Shown piece by piece: positions 44,473 through 55,125 of a DNA stretch of 64,000 bases. The stretch lies in NCBI GenBank assembly GCA_024704765.1, contig JAKMXF010000296.1, positions 133,307 through 197,306 on the forward strand. Direction: 5' to 3'. The first letter of the stretch is position 1. Each line of letters starts with the position of its first letter. Both the position numbers and the translations under genes were made by a program. The notes below the pieces were generated by a model that was given only the letters and a program-made list of their open reading frames with translations, had not been told where the DNA came from and did no database searches. This DNA comes from Oopsacas minuta (taxonomy: Eukaryota; Porifera; Hexactinellida; Lyssacinosida; Leucopsacidae).

Positions 44473-45797
44473 ATAAATGAGACAAAGAATTGGTTAGTGT
44501 AGTCTAAAATTACTAAAATTGTGTTCAATCGTGAATAACCTAGTTCTCTAACATCAATTTCAATGTACTAACAGACTTGTTAGATTATAAGGGAATATTT
44601 ACTCATTGGAGCCAATATGCGGGTGAAAATAACGGGAATTGACCTTCACGATTCATCATTGAAACAAAGATTGCATTAATGTGATGAAAAAGTTGGAAAT
44701 AATTGTAAGCGAGAGGCACGGGCATCTAAAAGATAACTAGCAGGCTTTACTTCTAGGTCGTTGATGTACAAGATATATTCGTCGCCTAGTCCCTCGAATA
44801 TCAAAAATAGTAAAAGTAATGAGCTAAACATCTATGATCCATATAAGAGAATTATAGAGATATTTTGTAGCTATAAGTAAATATATGATATATAGACATT
44901 AGTATTTCGAAACTTTGGGTTAATACAAATAAAGATAAATCTCTCCTGAAACATGTTAGAATATAATACAAATTAGCTGTAGGAATTTGTTGTAGTACCT
45001 GAAATGGATATGATCGATATAAGTATTGCCATCAGAAGTCTACAACCCAAGGTTTGAAAACTATGAAAAGTAAACTATCAGGAGTAATTCGAAGAAATCA
45101 CAATAGTTTTACTTTATTTAGTAGAATAACTTATCTCTATTGTGTATACTAGACGAGTACGCTTTGCTAGCTCGCGCTACGCGTGTGCGAACACTTCGTG
45201 TCCACACTCGGGACAACGGCCCTCGGGTACACAAACTCATAATCTTAACCGTACCAAACATGACACCGCCATAATCTTTATATCTGTCTACTTTATGACT
45301 CAAAAGTGAACAAAACATTTAAATATGGTTTACAATATCACTTTTGGACTCAACATATTCGATTACATCAGTATAGCCTGCACTTGTCCTATGAATATGA
45401 ATAATTTATGAGCTCAGTATCTGTATGATTTGTCGGGTGTAGGTAGGAAATATATGATGGAGAAAATACTCATAGATTGCTCTCAGGAATGTCAACTCTC
45501 ATTGATAAATAGGATCTTCATGTACGATAGTATATATGCAGGCCGTATTACGCATATATAGCATATATCAACAATATTGGTAAAGTGATGCTGAAGTACT
45601 TCTGGCCCAATATTACATTCTCATTTTCTCAAACGAAATTCACGACGCAGACTAGTGGGTAATCCAGTTCATAAAATCTTTAATGGAGTCTAACAACTTA
45701 TGTTTCTGAAATGATAGATACAATTTGAAAAGGCAATGAAAGTAATTCAGAAATCATACTAAGAGTGGGGCAAGCTTAGAGGCTGAGGTATATCCGA
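44473..45797. other. Intronic DNA, no gene seen
   Basis: AT-rich, with a GC-rich patch at 45160-45235 (CTCGCGCTACGCGTGTGCG). No element ends were recognised. It abuts the RAG1-like copy B at 45798. Confidence 0.35.
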
Positions 45798-48092
45798 GTT
45801 TAAAATGGGAGTTAGTAAAGAATAGGTATTCTAGTGCCAGATAGCAATATGTAATGTATTATTTGCGAATAGGTTATCGTATCCGAGGAATCGAATGGGG
45901 TAATCAAATTTCTTCTATGGCTTCTAGATTTCTGGATATGACGTGATCGCATATTATGATGACGTCACATTTTAAAAAATATTTAATAAAACTCATAGAA
46001 ATTTCCACTTAATGAAAAGAATCTCCTACTCTGTATATATACTATTACCCTGATAGTATTTGGATAAGAGTGTATAAATTTAACATTTTAATGAATCTAT
46101 GAATTAATTATAAGTGAATCAACAATTTCGTCTATGGAAGAATCTAGTAATCTATTTTTGGTATTATCACTACAACAATTTACTCTTTGTGTGTCGCTGT
46201 GTTCCCCACACCTTTCACAAACTAAACTTGAACGAAATTGATTCAATACAGGGTCACTTTCAGAGGCCAGTCTCACGAAAATGTCAATTGCATTATCTTC
46301 AAATGAAGACTTACTTGCAAGATTCTCCCCATACTTTCTTAGTAACTTGTTGCATACCTCGGATCCCTCTTCAGAGAAACTTTTAGGAGCTCGCACAAGA
46401 TTGAACTCTATCAAAATTTCTTCTGAGTGAGCTAATACCCTGTGTAATGTTGGGGTATGCTCACCCAAGGAAATGAATCAACGATCAAGAGATATGTGTC
46501 GGTGCATAGATCACCAAGGACCTCGGTGTTAATGATGCTGTCTGAATTGATTATTCGAAGAATAGCTGACAAGTGTGTATGTAGTTTTGAAAGTGTTTCT
46601 TTGTGTTCTATTTCAACAACTGACAATACACACTCAATATATTTCGAATCACAGGAAAATGCTCGACGAGCTACAGTACCAGTAGAGCTAGTACCTCCAC
46701 TTGCATTCGGCTGATCTATCCTCATTCTTGTCTTCTTTTCAATCAGATTTCTCACAAATATCATTGAATTTTTTATCGCCAAAGATGTCGGTGACCATGT
46801 ACATTTTCCACAACTCAAATGATAAATTAGTAGAGTGAACCACCTGAAAATTCCAGTATACGAGTATAACGGAGATGCTGTAAGGATGTTTATTGTTGAG
46901 GTGGTTCGTGCGTTATGTTACAACGTTGGTTTGAAGGAAGTTAGAAAATAAATCACTGTCTTCTTTTTCGCCGAAAAGTTGAATTGCATCAGTAATGTGC
47001 CTGTTGACAGAAATCCCTGTATTATCAACTCACGATCACTGAGTTCCTTATGTGTTGCTTTGCATAATTGACAACTTGCCCCACCTGCCTCAGATAGAAT
47101 TCCTGCCATTTTATCATCAAGCATTAATCGAACAATGTCGACTCGTACTTCCTGATCAGAGCCAAGAGTAAATCCTTCACTTCTCATCAGATCAGATCAG
47201 TTTCAGGATTGATTAGATCGTTCATAAATCGCTTGATATTACCTTCGTTTTCTTTCGCAGCGAGAAGAAAAATCGGACGTTGAGTAAAAGGAGAATTGGG
47301 AGTGTTATTTTTCCAGAGTTCGCGACCGCTATTGCTTATTATCTTTACAACTCTGAAACAGAATAAGATAAACGACTTAGTATCTGTATTCGTGTTTGAT
47401 TGATTATATACAGTGTGACTGCCAGAACCATCTAGTCTGTCTACTATCTGGAATTGCAGGGGATAATCTTGAGCTGGAGAAGGCGGTAGAGTGGACATAA
47501 GCTTGCCAAAGTATGGCGGTTGTGATGGACATGTGGCCTATATGCGCTAATCGGAGTTCAGGATTGTGGTACATCTGAATATCTGACCGTATAATGATGC
47601 TGTTTCTTTCTTCTACTACCCTATAGTATGCCGGGAAACGAATATCACTAGATAGCAAGTGATGTTGGAGTTGTGTGTATTTCCTCCTACCAATTTCTAG
47701 GAGATCTACAAGGAACACTGCCTTGTTAACATCGAGCTCTTCCTTCAACATCTTACCGAATTGATTCGAAAACTTGTCATAGACTACAGATTTTGAAACT
47801 TTAGCTATTTCTCGCTGTTTTGTTTGGTTCGATAATAATTGTAAGGTAAGTGCAGCTATCTTGATTTCTGAAGTATTCTCAACGATTGAGAGTGCATTGA
47901 TAGGTTCCAGGACATTTGAGAGTCGTAAGCTTTGTTGCTGCATCGTGAGATTGTCAATACTCTTCCTATGGTTTGCAGAGAGTGTGGATATGACTTTTTC
48001 ATCTTCTGAGGCCAGCTCAACGGTATCATAAAAACGGTTCCTCTTCAACTCTGGTTCCATGGATATACCACAATGCCACCAGTCTCCCTCTA
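45798..48092 (-). repeat. Left arm of 2295-bp inverted repeat
   Basis: Position x pairs with 97550-x. Mismatch begins at 45797/51753 and at 48093/49457. All six overlapping reading frames give identical proteins in both arms, and every stretch I compared base by base, including the noncoding outer 300 bp, was identical. Confidence 0.97.
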
Positions 48093-48240
48093 AGCAATCT
48101 AGCGATTTCTTTGCCTTCCTGATCCTGCTTCTTACTCGGAGGAGCGTTGCTTCCAATTGTTTCCTTTCTTCGAAGTCCATTTGAAAGTTCTGCTCAAAGA
48201 AACTGAGTGTCGTCGAGATACAGTCGTTGTTGTCTTTCAA
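46097..48240 (-). pseudogene. RAG1-like/Transib transposase, nearly full length, frame-broken (copy B)
   Basis: The largest open part (48240-47404, 278 aa) covers the N-terminal half, ending in a region like the RAG1 pre-catalytic segment (DVNKAVFLVDLLEIGRRKYT, FPAYYRVV). Then follow, with frame changes: IVDRLDGSGSHTVYNQ with the first catalytic D at 47432-47430 (RAG1 D600); PNSPFTQRPIFLLAAKENEG; LMLDDKMAGIL with D at 47118-47116 (D708); CQLC (RAG1 C727/C730); WSPTS and GGTSSTGTVARRAFS; HRVLAH (H937/H942); SEEGSEVCNKLLRKYGENLA with E at 46360-46358 (E962); and ASESDPVLNQFR. Breaks are a 5-bp GATCT duplication near 47190 and small indels near 47500, 47000, 46910 and 46460. No RING finger is apparent. 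The C-terminal SDP block favours Transib-like over vertebrate RAG1. Confidence 0.88.
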
Positions 48241-49457
48241 AATCTTCGCAAATTCAAGATGAGAGTTAGGGAAAGTTAGTTCTTGTCATTGAAAAGCGTA
48301 GAAAACGGTTGATTATCAGCAAATTCAATTAGTTAATGTCATATTGATCATGTATTTATGTATTATATTTATTGGTAATTGGAATGCTACAATCGAGTAG
48401 ATAAATTTATCATATAAATTGCATAGCAACAAAAAGGTGACAATGGAATTCGCCGAAATTTTCATGTTGCGCACTGCTTCCGGGAGTATCATTTTAATAT
48501 GTCTTTTTAGATATTATAATGTCATTTTGGAATTAATTTCTAAGTGGTGTTTTGGTGTGTTTTTTTTTTGCGGCCATTTGGAAGTTCTTTTTTAAAAATT
48601 ATTGTACCTCTAAAGTACCATTAATCAAATCAACTTTGAATCCAAATGTAGTAAAGAAACACTGACGAAAATGAGAAATCAGATTTAGCATAACTGAATT
48701 GTGTCGAGGAAATAAATAAATTTGATTCGGAGAATTCTGTGACGCTCTCAAGTAAACTTAAATTGGTGCTAATATTAGCATCACTGAAACCGCAAATAGA
48801 ACTATTTTTGATTGATTCTTTAAATTCATATTGTGAGAGCTATATGTATTCGATCGAATTGAAATTTGAAATTAACATTATTCAAACAAACAAGAACGAG
48901 TTTAAACCATTAAAAATGAAATCTATTTTTGTCTATTCTTTGCATTCAAACCACTGTGTTTCACCATTTCCATATTTCTGATAATTACACATGTATCAAC
49001 GCAGGTAGTGCCTGGGCTAATGTCTACAAGTTTTCTTTACTTTGGTTCACGGTAAGAGGCTCTACTAATTATTTTTTGATAGAATGTCACGAAATATTTG
49101 GTCAGTGTAGTTTTGTGTTCCCCGTGAATAATCCTACCCAAACATTATTACAGAAATAGGGTTCTCCTATAGTGAGTAGTATTCCTCAAATTTACTTAGT
49201 GAATAGAGTTCGGGAGGAGCATTATCCACTAGGGAACTTGTTCCCCGAGCATTATAAACTAGAGAATCATGCTTCTAGGAGCCATCAAAATGTGAATCCA
49301 CATACGAAATATGGAAATCAAAGCGAATGGTTGTATTTTTACAGTGCAAAACAAGCAGTACCAACATAAAGATTGGTAAATACGGAATTTTATCATCTTT
49401 CAAAGCCTCAAGTGTTACATAGCTCACCTTCGGATTTGAATATTTTATAGTATTCCC
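48093..49457. other. Spacer between the inverted arms
   Basis: 48093-48958 belongs to copy B only: its N-terminal codons, 5' untranslated DNA and 5' terminus. 48959-48963 is the TGAAA duplication in reverse. 48964-49457 (494 bp) is former 5' flanking DNA in inverted orientation. ORFs at 48739-48981, 48929-49159 and 49172-49369 have no family features. Confidence 0.6.
48924..48958 (-). repeat. 5' terminal repeat of copy B with CACAGTG heptamer
   Basis: Reading inward: CACAGTG, 10 bases, AAAGAATAG, ACAAAAATA. The last nine bases resemble the V(D)J nonamer ACAAAAACC and sit 19 bases from the heptamer. The pentamer outside is TGAAA in sense orientation. Confidence 0.75.
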
Positions 49458-51453
49458 TAGAGGGAGACTGGTGGCATTGTGGTATATCCATGGAACCAGA
49501 GTTGAAGAGGAACCGTTTTTATGATACCGTTGAGCTGGCCTCAGAAGATGAAAAAGTCATATCCACACTCTCTGCAAACCATAGGAAGAGTATTGACAAT
49601 CTCACGATGCAGCAACAAAGCTTACGACTCTCAAATGTCCTGGAACCTATCAATGCACTCTCAATCGTTGAGAATACTTCAGAAATCAAGATAGCTGCAC
49701 TTACCTTACAATTATTATCGAACCAAACAAAACAGCGAGAAATAGCTAAAGTTTCAAAATCTGTAGTCTATGACAAGTTTTCGAATCAATTCGGTAAGAT
49801 GTTGAAGGAAGAGCTCGATGTTAACAAGGCAGTGTTCCTTGTAGATCTCCTAGAAATTGGTAGGAGGAAATACACACAACTCCAACATCACTTGCTATCT
49901 AGTGATATTCGTTTCCCGGCATACTATAGGGTAGTAGAAGAAAGAAACAGCATCATTATACGGTCAGATATTCAGATGTACCACAATCCTGAACTCCGAT
50001 TAGCGCATATAGGCCACATGTCCATCACAACCGCCATACTTTGGCAAGCTTATGTCCACTCTACCGCCTTCTCCAGCTCAAGATTATCCCCTGCAATTCC
50101 AGATAGTAGACAGACTAGATGGTTCTGGCAGTCACACTGTATATAATCAATCAAACACGAATACAGATACTAAGTCGTTTATCTTATTCTGTTTCAGAGT
50201 TGTAAAGATAATAAGCAATAGCGGTCGCGAACTCTGGAAAAATAACACTCCCAATTCTCCTTTTACTCAACGTCCGATTTTTCTTCTCGCTGCGAAAGAA
50301 AACGAAGGTAATATCAAGCGATTTATGAACGATCTAATCAATCCTGAAACTGATCTGATCTGATGAGAAGTGAAGGATTTACTCTTGGCTCTGATCAGGA
50401 AGTACGAGTCGACATTGTTCGATTAATGCTTGATGATAAAATGGCAGGAATTCTATCTGAGGCAGGTGGGGCAAGTTGTCAATTATGCAAAGCAACACAT
50501 AAGGAACTCAGTGATCGTGAGTTGATAATACAGGGATTTCTGTCAACAGGCACATTACTGATGCAATTCAACTTTTCGGCGAAAAAGAAGACAGTGATTT
50601 ATTTTCTAACTTCCTTCAAACCAACGTTGTAACATAACGCACGAACCACCTCAACAATAAACATCCTTACAGCATCTCCGTTATACTCGTATACTGGAAT
50701 TTTCAGGTGGTTCACTCTACTAATTTATCATTTGAGTTGTGGAAAATGTACATGGTCACCGACATCTTTGGCGATAAAAAATTCAATGATATTTGTGAGA
50801 AATCTGATTGAAAAGAAGACAAGAATGAGGATAGATCAGCCGAATGCAAGTGGAGGTACTAGCTCTACTGGTACTGTAGCTCGTCGAGCATTTTCCTGTG
50901 ATTCGAAATATATTGAGTGTGTATTGTCAGTTGTTGAAATAGAACACAAAGAAACACTTTCAAAACTACATACACACTTGTCAGCTATTCTTCGAATAAT
51001 CAATTCAGACAGCATCATTAACACCGAGGTCCTTGGTGATCTATGCACCGACACATATCTCTTGATCGTTGATTCATTTCCTTGGGTGAGCATACCCCAA
51101 CATTACACAGGGTATTAGCTCACTCAGAAGAAATTTTGATAGAGTTCAATCTTGTGCGAGCTCCTAAAAGTTTCTCTGAAGAGGGATCCGAGGTATGCAA
51201 CAAGTTACTAAGAAAGTATGGGGAGAATCTTGCAAGTAAGTCTTCATTTGAAGATAATGCAATTGACATTTTCGTGAGACTGGCCTCTGAAAGTGACCCT
51301 GTATTGAATCAATTTCGTTCAAGTTTAGTTTGTGAAAGGTGTGGGGAACACAGCGACACACAAAGAGTAAATTGTTGTAGTGATAATACCAAAAATAGAT
51401 TACTAGATTCTTCCATAGACGAAATTGTTGATTCACTTATAATTAATTCATAG
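49458..51453 (+). pseudogene. RAG1-like/Transib transposase, 5' truncated (copy C)
   Basis: Identical in protein to copy B from residue 61 (MEPELKRNRF at 49490) onward. Catalytic codons: D at 50118-50120, D at 50432-50434, E at 51190-51192. CQLC is encoded at 50477-50488. Upstream of the first methionine of frame 50732-51118, the same frame already encodes SPLYSYTGIFRWFTLLIYHL, so homology is continuous across that gap. Gene ends at 51453 (DSLIINS); the element's 3' end is about 300 bases further. Confidence 0.88.
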
Positions 51454-51752
51454 ATTCATTAAAATGTTAAATTTATACACTCTTATCCAAATACTATCAG
51501 GGTAATAGTATATATACAGAGTAGGAGATTCTTTTCATTAAGTGGAAATTTCTATGAGTTTTATTAAATATTTTTTAAAATGTGACGTCATCATAATATG
51601 CGATCACGTCATATCCAGAAATCTAGAAGCCATAGAAGAAATTTGATTACCCCATTCGATTCCTCGGATACGATAACCTATTCGCAAATAATACATTACA
51701 TATTGCTATCTGGCACTAGAATACCTATTCTTTACTAACTCCCATTTTAAAC
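49458..51752 (+). repeat. Right arm of 2295-bp inverted repeat
   Basis: Partner of 45798-48092. It shares every frame lesion, including the GATCT duplication near 50356, so the duplication happened after the gene had already decayed. Confidence 0.97.
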
Positions 51753-51759
51753 CACTGTG
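51726..51759 (-). repeat. 3' terminal repeat of copy C with CACAGTG heptamer
   Basis: Reading inward from 51759: CACAGTG, 24 bases, ATAGGTATT. Copy A has the same layout at 3489. The outside pentamer is TGAAA. Confidence 0.85.
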
Positions 51760-51764
51760 TGAAA

Positions 51765-52593
51765 TAGAAAATGATTGCAATAATAATTACTAAATAATCC
51801 CATGAAGAGTTTGTGTTCCAACCATGATATCAGAAAGATTAGGCTTATTGAGGGGTATCAGTTAGTAAAGTTTCAAAATATATCATGTATACAGCAATGA
51901 CAGTGAATTCGATCATTCACATATTCGAATTATCTTTTCCCCTTGAAACTCTCACGTGAACCACATACAAAATCTATCCAATAATTCGACTCGGTTAATT
52001 CTTTTATAGTTGGATATGCGAATTTCATCTACATGTTTTTACATGTATCGTAAAACAGAACTACTTTCTGAAGCATAGGTTGTAAGTCATTTGAATTATT
52101 CAGTCGCAATGTAATGCAAATTTCTAATTGCTAAATTACTAGCGCTATATATTTCAATACTCCGAACGGAATTGGGAACTCTTCAGGTCCACGGTAACCT
52201 GGCAAGATATAGTTTTATAGAAGGTATTACTGAGTATTTAAATTTAGATATATTTGATAAATGAATTTATAAAAAATTGTTAATAAGTTCAATAATTATG
52301 TTATTTAAACAAAAAACCTAAGGTTTTCCTTGCTGTCAGGTACTGTTAGGACCGGACATAGCCTACTAAACATAGGCCATTTCACTGAGCTAAATGCTGT
52401 TGGATCAGGGATTTTCTTATATACCCATAATGTAAATATATATTTCTAGAATAATATTGATATTGTTGTCAGGTTTATCAATAATTTCCTGAGATTTGTA
52501 TTGTGAAGTTATGTTACTCTAAATTCAAATTCTAATAATTTTAACACACTTTACTTTCCGAATATTAGCTCATTGTGTATTTATCTTTGGCAG
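51765..52593. other. Intronic DNA, no gene seen
   Basis: AT-rich; former 3' flank of the RAG1-like insertion. A TTTGGCAG just before 52594 could be the acceptor of an intron in the P-element relic. Confidence 0.35.
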
Positions 52594-55125
52594 ATGCCAA
52601 ACTCGTGTTCTGCTCCCAGGTGTACTACTGGATACTACAATGATCATAGTGGTGTTGCAGAGTTCATATTCCTTCTGGGCCGCAAGATATTCTCCTTAAG
52701 TGGAAACGATTTCTGGATAGAGGTGGTAAGTATTTCTTTAGAACTTGGATAAAGATTACAATGATAATTCAACGGTTGAGGCTTAATTTATAATTACATA
52801 ATCGTGTAATTATATGATAGATCTTCATACGATGTAAACATTTTTGTTTGCGCTAGCACTTTGATTCTGATGATTTAGTTGGCACGCAAACTTATCTTGA
52901 CATTGATGGTCAAACGAAGACACGACCAATAAGGCTACTTTGAAGAAATGTGCAGTGCCTAAATATCTTCTTGGATGCCCTGATCGTCTTAATAATCACA
53001 CTATTAATTATCCAAGGCTTGATAGAGACAAAAAGGAACGTGATTTACTTGTCCAAGTATGTCAAGTTGTGTCAAATATTAAAGTTGTATTCTTACATAT
53101 TTTATGGAATTGTACTATATAGGTAATTAAACAAAGAGTTGATGTATTTGAAGAAGAGCAGAGAGAATTCACTGTCTCTAATTTAGATGACATAAACACT
53201 ATTCACATAACATGAAGATCCTCCAAGAATGGATTGTTTGGATTATGGGTCATGTAATTAGTATCATCCATTTAACAACAAATAGTGGAGTTATTTCTGC
53301 ACAAGATAGTTTTACTATTGACAAATTTCTTCAAGTGAGATGTTATCATCATGGGATATGTGTCAGATCTCTACATTGATTGATGAATTGTCTAATTTCA
53401 CTGAATATAATGCAGTTGATATTGGTAAGACATATTCCTATACACTGTGCAGTTTATGAACATTGTTTCGAACATTACTTAACTTTTTACACTCAATTTA
53501 GAGCTTTCACATTGCATTACTTCCATGAAAAAAGCTGTTTTCTTGCTTGAACAAGTATTCGATCAGACTGGTAGGATTCATAATATACAAAATCTAACTT
53601 CATGAGAGTACAATTACAAGTTATATCATGGTTCTAGGCACCTACAAGTTCCCCAACCTAATATCCCAGCTCTATTTTATTTTGGGCCAGCTAGAAAACT
53701 CTATTGTAAAGAAAACACGTCGCCGGTATAATATGGTTACAATGATATTATCTTTAAAGTGTCATTTATTATCTCCTGCTTGTTACAGACAACTTCGTAA
53801 TATAGATTGTGTTTCTCTGCCCACGATAATCATTATTTCAGTTATATTCTAACTTTGGCCTTGATACGTATTTCTTGACTTATCTCAGAGCAGAAACATC
53901 CGAATTTAACCAGTATGAAGGTCATGTTTGCCATAATATTGATGAGATTCATGTGAAATCTTGCATTAGTTATAAAGGTTAGTTGTTGTATTATTTCAGT
54001 TCATGAAGTCCTTCTATATATACTGTCGTTTTAAGGAGGAAAGCTTATTGATACTGCTGAATGTTCAAAATCAGAAGAGATAGAAGCAACCAAAACTATC
54101 TATGCTTTATGGTAACTAGCTTGTATAAGAAATGGTCTAGTTGTACATTTGTTCCCACTAACCAACCTTAAAGCAACAGATTTACATCCAATTACTCAGC
54201 AAATAATTTCTGATATCGAAAAGTGTGGATTAATTGTAGATGCGATTGTCTCAGATATTTATCCTTTGAATGCGAATCATTCAAGTTACTTGGGAATAAT
54301 ACAGATCTTCTTCCCTATGTTACTCATCCCAATGGTAGTAGACGCTCTCTTTATATAGTTTTTGATTTTGTAGACATCATCAAGTCTATTAGGAATATTT
54401 AGGTTAATCAAAAAGATGATGACTGTACATTCTTTTATCCAAACTCTGAAGATTAATCCATTTCTACTCACCTAGTACGATTGCATTGTCATGTTTTATA
54501 CAAAATGATCGTGTATTAGAATGTGGAAGTGTACAAAAACTGTCCAATATTCTCAAGCTTTACCATAGGAAATCATGACCGTAAAGATAGAGGCTCCTTT
54601 ATGGAATTTATCAGAACATTTCAAATCCATGAAAACGATATAGATCTTGATTGTACAACTTTACATGTGTTCCCTCTTTTGAAGATTCTCCCCGAATTCT
54701 GATACAAGACAAGATATAGTTTCATCGGAGGGTATGCGGCTTTCTCTCTGTTAAGGAAATTACTAAACTTCAGAATTGTGTCCAGAATGTTATTTTTACT
54801 AACTGAGGATAAGTCTGTAGAAAAAGAAGATCTAGATCTCAATTTTTCGCTGATTCAACTCCTAGATCGTGGCGGATTTAAATTGCCATCTAAAGTAGTT
54901 CATAATTCCGTTTTACAATCTTGAAAGTGTCTACAATACTGAACGTTCGCCAGTCTCAAAGATTTTCTACGATCGGATTCAAGATCCATTTTAGTGCAGC
55001 TAACTCTTCTTAAACTTGATAGTGAGGAGTTTGAAGACTTGGAGTATGAGTGTTTCGATTGCTGTACAGAAGGAAAAGGCTTATTCCATTCACTTTTGAT
55101 AACAGTTGCCCAATTTGTTACTTAA
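52594..55125 (+). pseudogene. THAP/P-element-like transposase relic with introns
   Basis: Opens with MPNSCSAPRCTTGYYNDHSG, the first C-x4-C half of a THAP finger, then (shifted) PQDILLKWKRFLDRGG with the conserved tryptophan. The second half reads HFDSDDLVGTQTYLD but its cysteine codon is disrupted by a stop. KKCAVPKYLLG follows as in THAP proteins. The P-element core is near 53940: DEIHVKSCISYKG is spliced over an intron at 53978-54035 to GKLIDTAE in frame. Then come VHLFPLTNLKATDLHP, DAIVSDIYPLNANHSSYL with a further acidic residue, and SLYIVFDFVDIIKSIRNI. The C-terminal phrase EYECFDCCTEGKGLFHSL ends near 55125. Several stops make it inactive. Terminal repeats not found. Confidence 0.75.

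Larger units (their letters stand above)
45798..48958 (-). mobile_element. RAG1-like/Transib-superfamily transposon, copy B
   Basis: In sense orientation (minus) it starts at 48958 with CACAGTGGTTTGAATGC, preceded by TGAAA (48963-48959). It runs through a transposase gene to GTTTAAAATGGGAG at 45798. At that end the heptamer CACAGTG, which copy C has, is absent and replaced by unrelated TATCCGA. Bases 45798-48092 form one arm of a 2295-bp inverted repeat with copy C. Together, the 5' end of B and the 3' end of C describe a full-length element with a TGAAA duplication. Confidence 0.85.
49458..51759 (+). mobile_element. RAG1-like/Transib-superfamily transposon, copy C (5' truncated)
   Basis: Starts abruptly at 49458 within codon 50 of the copy B protein and runs to a complete 3' terminus, AAACCACTGTG at 51759. 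The next five bases (51760-51764) are TGAAA. That is the same pentamer, in sense orientation, that precedes the 5' end of copy B. Confidence 0.88.

Noticed and set aside
46114-46714. Plus-strand ORFs 46114-46386 and 46457-46714 and their mirror copies at 50836-51436
   Set aside because: They are antisense shadows of the RAG1-like coding sequence.
48093-49457. RAG2-like Kelch gene next to the RAG1-like copies
   Set aside because: No repeated GG...Y...W Kelch pattern was seen in the spacer, the flanks or anywhere else in the window.
45798-51752. Inverted repeat as a pure assembly fold-back artefact
   Set aside because: Considered, because the arms look identical. Set aside, not excluded: arm ends are at different depths in the element, a 1.4-kb unique spacer lies between them, and the TGAAA duplication is shared logically across copies. 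Spanning reads are needed.
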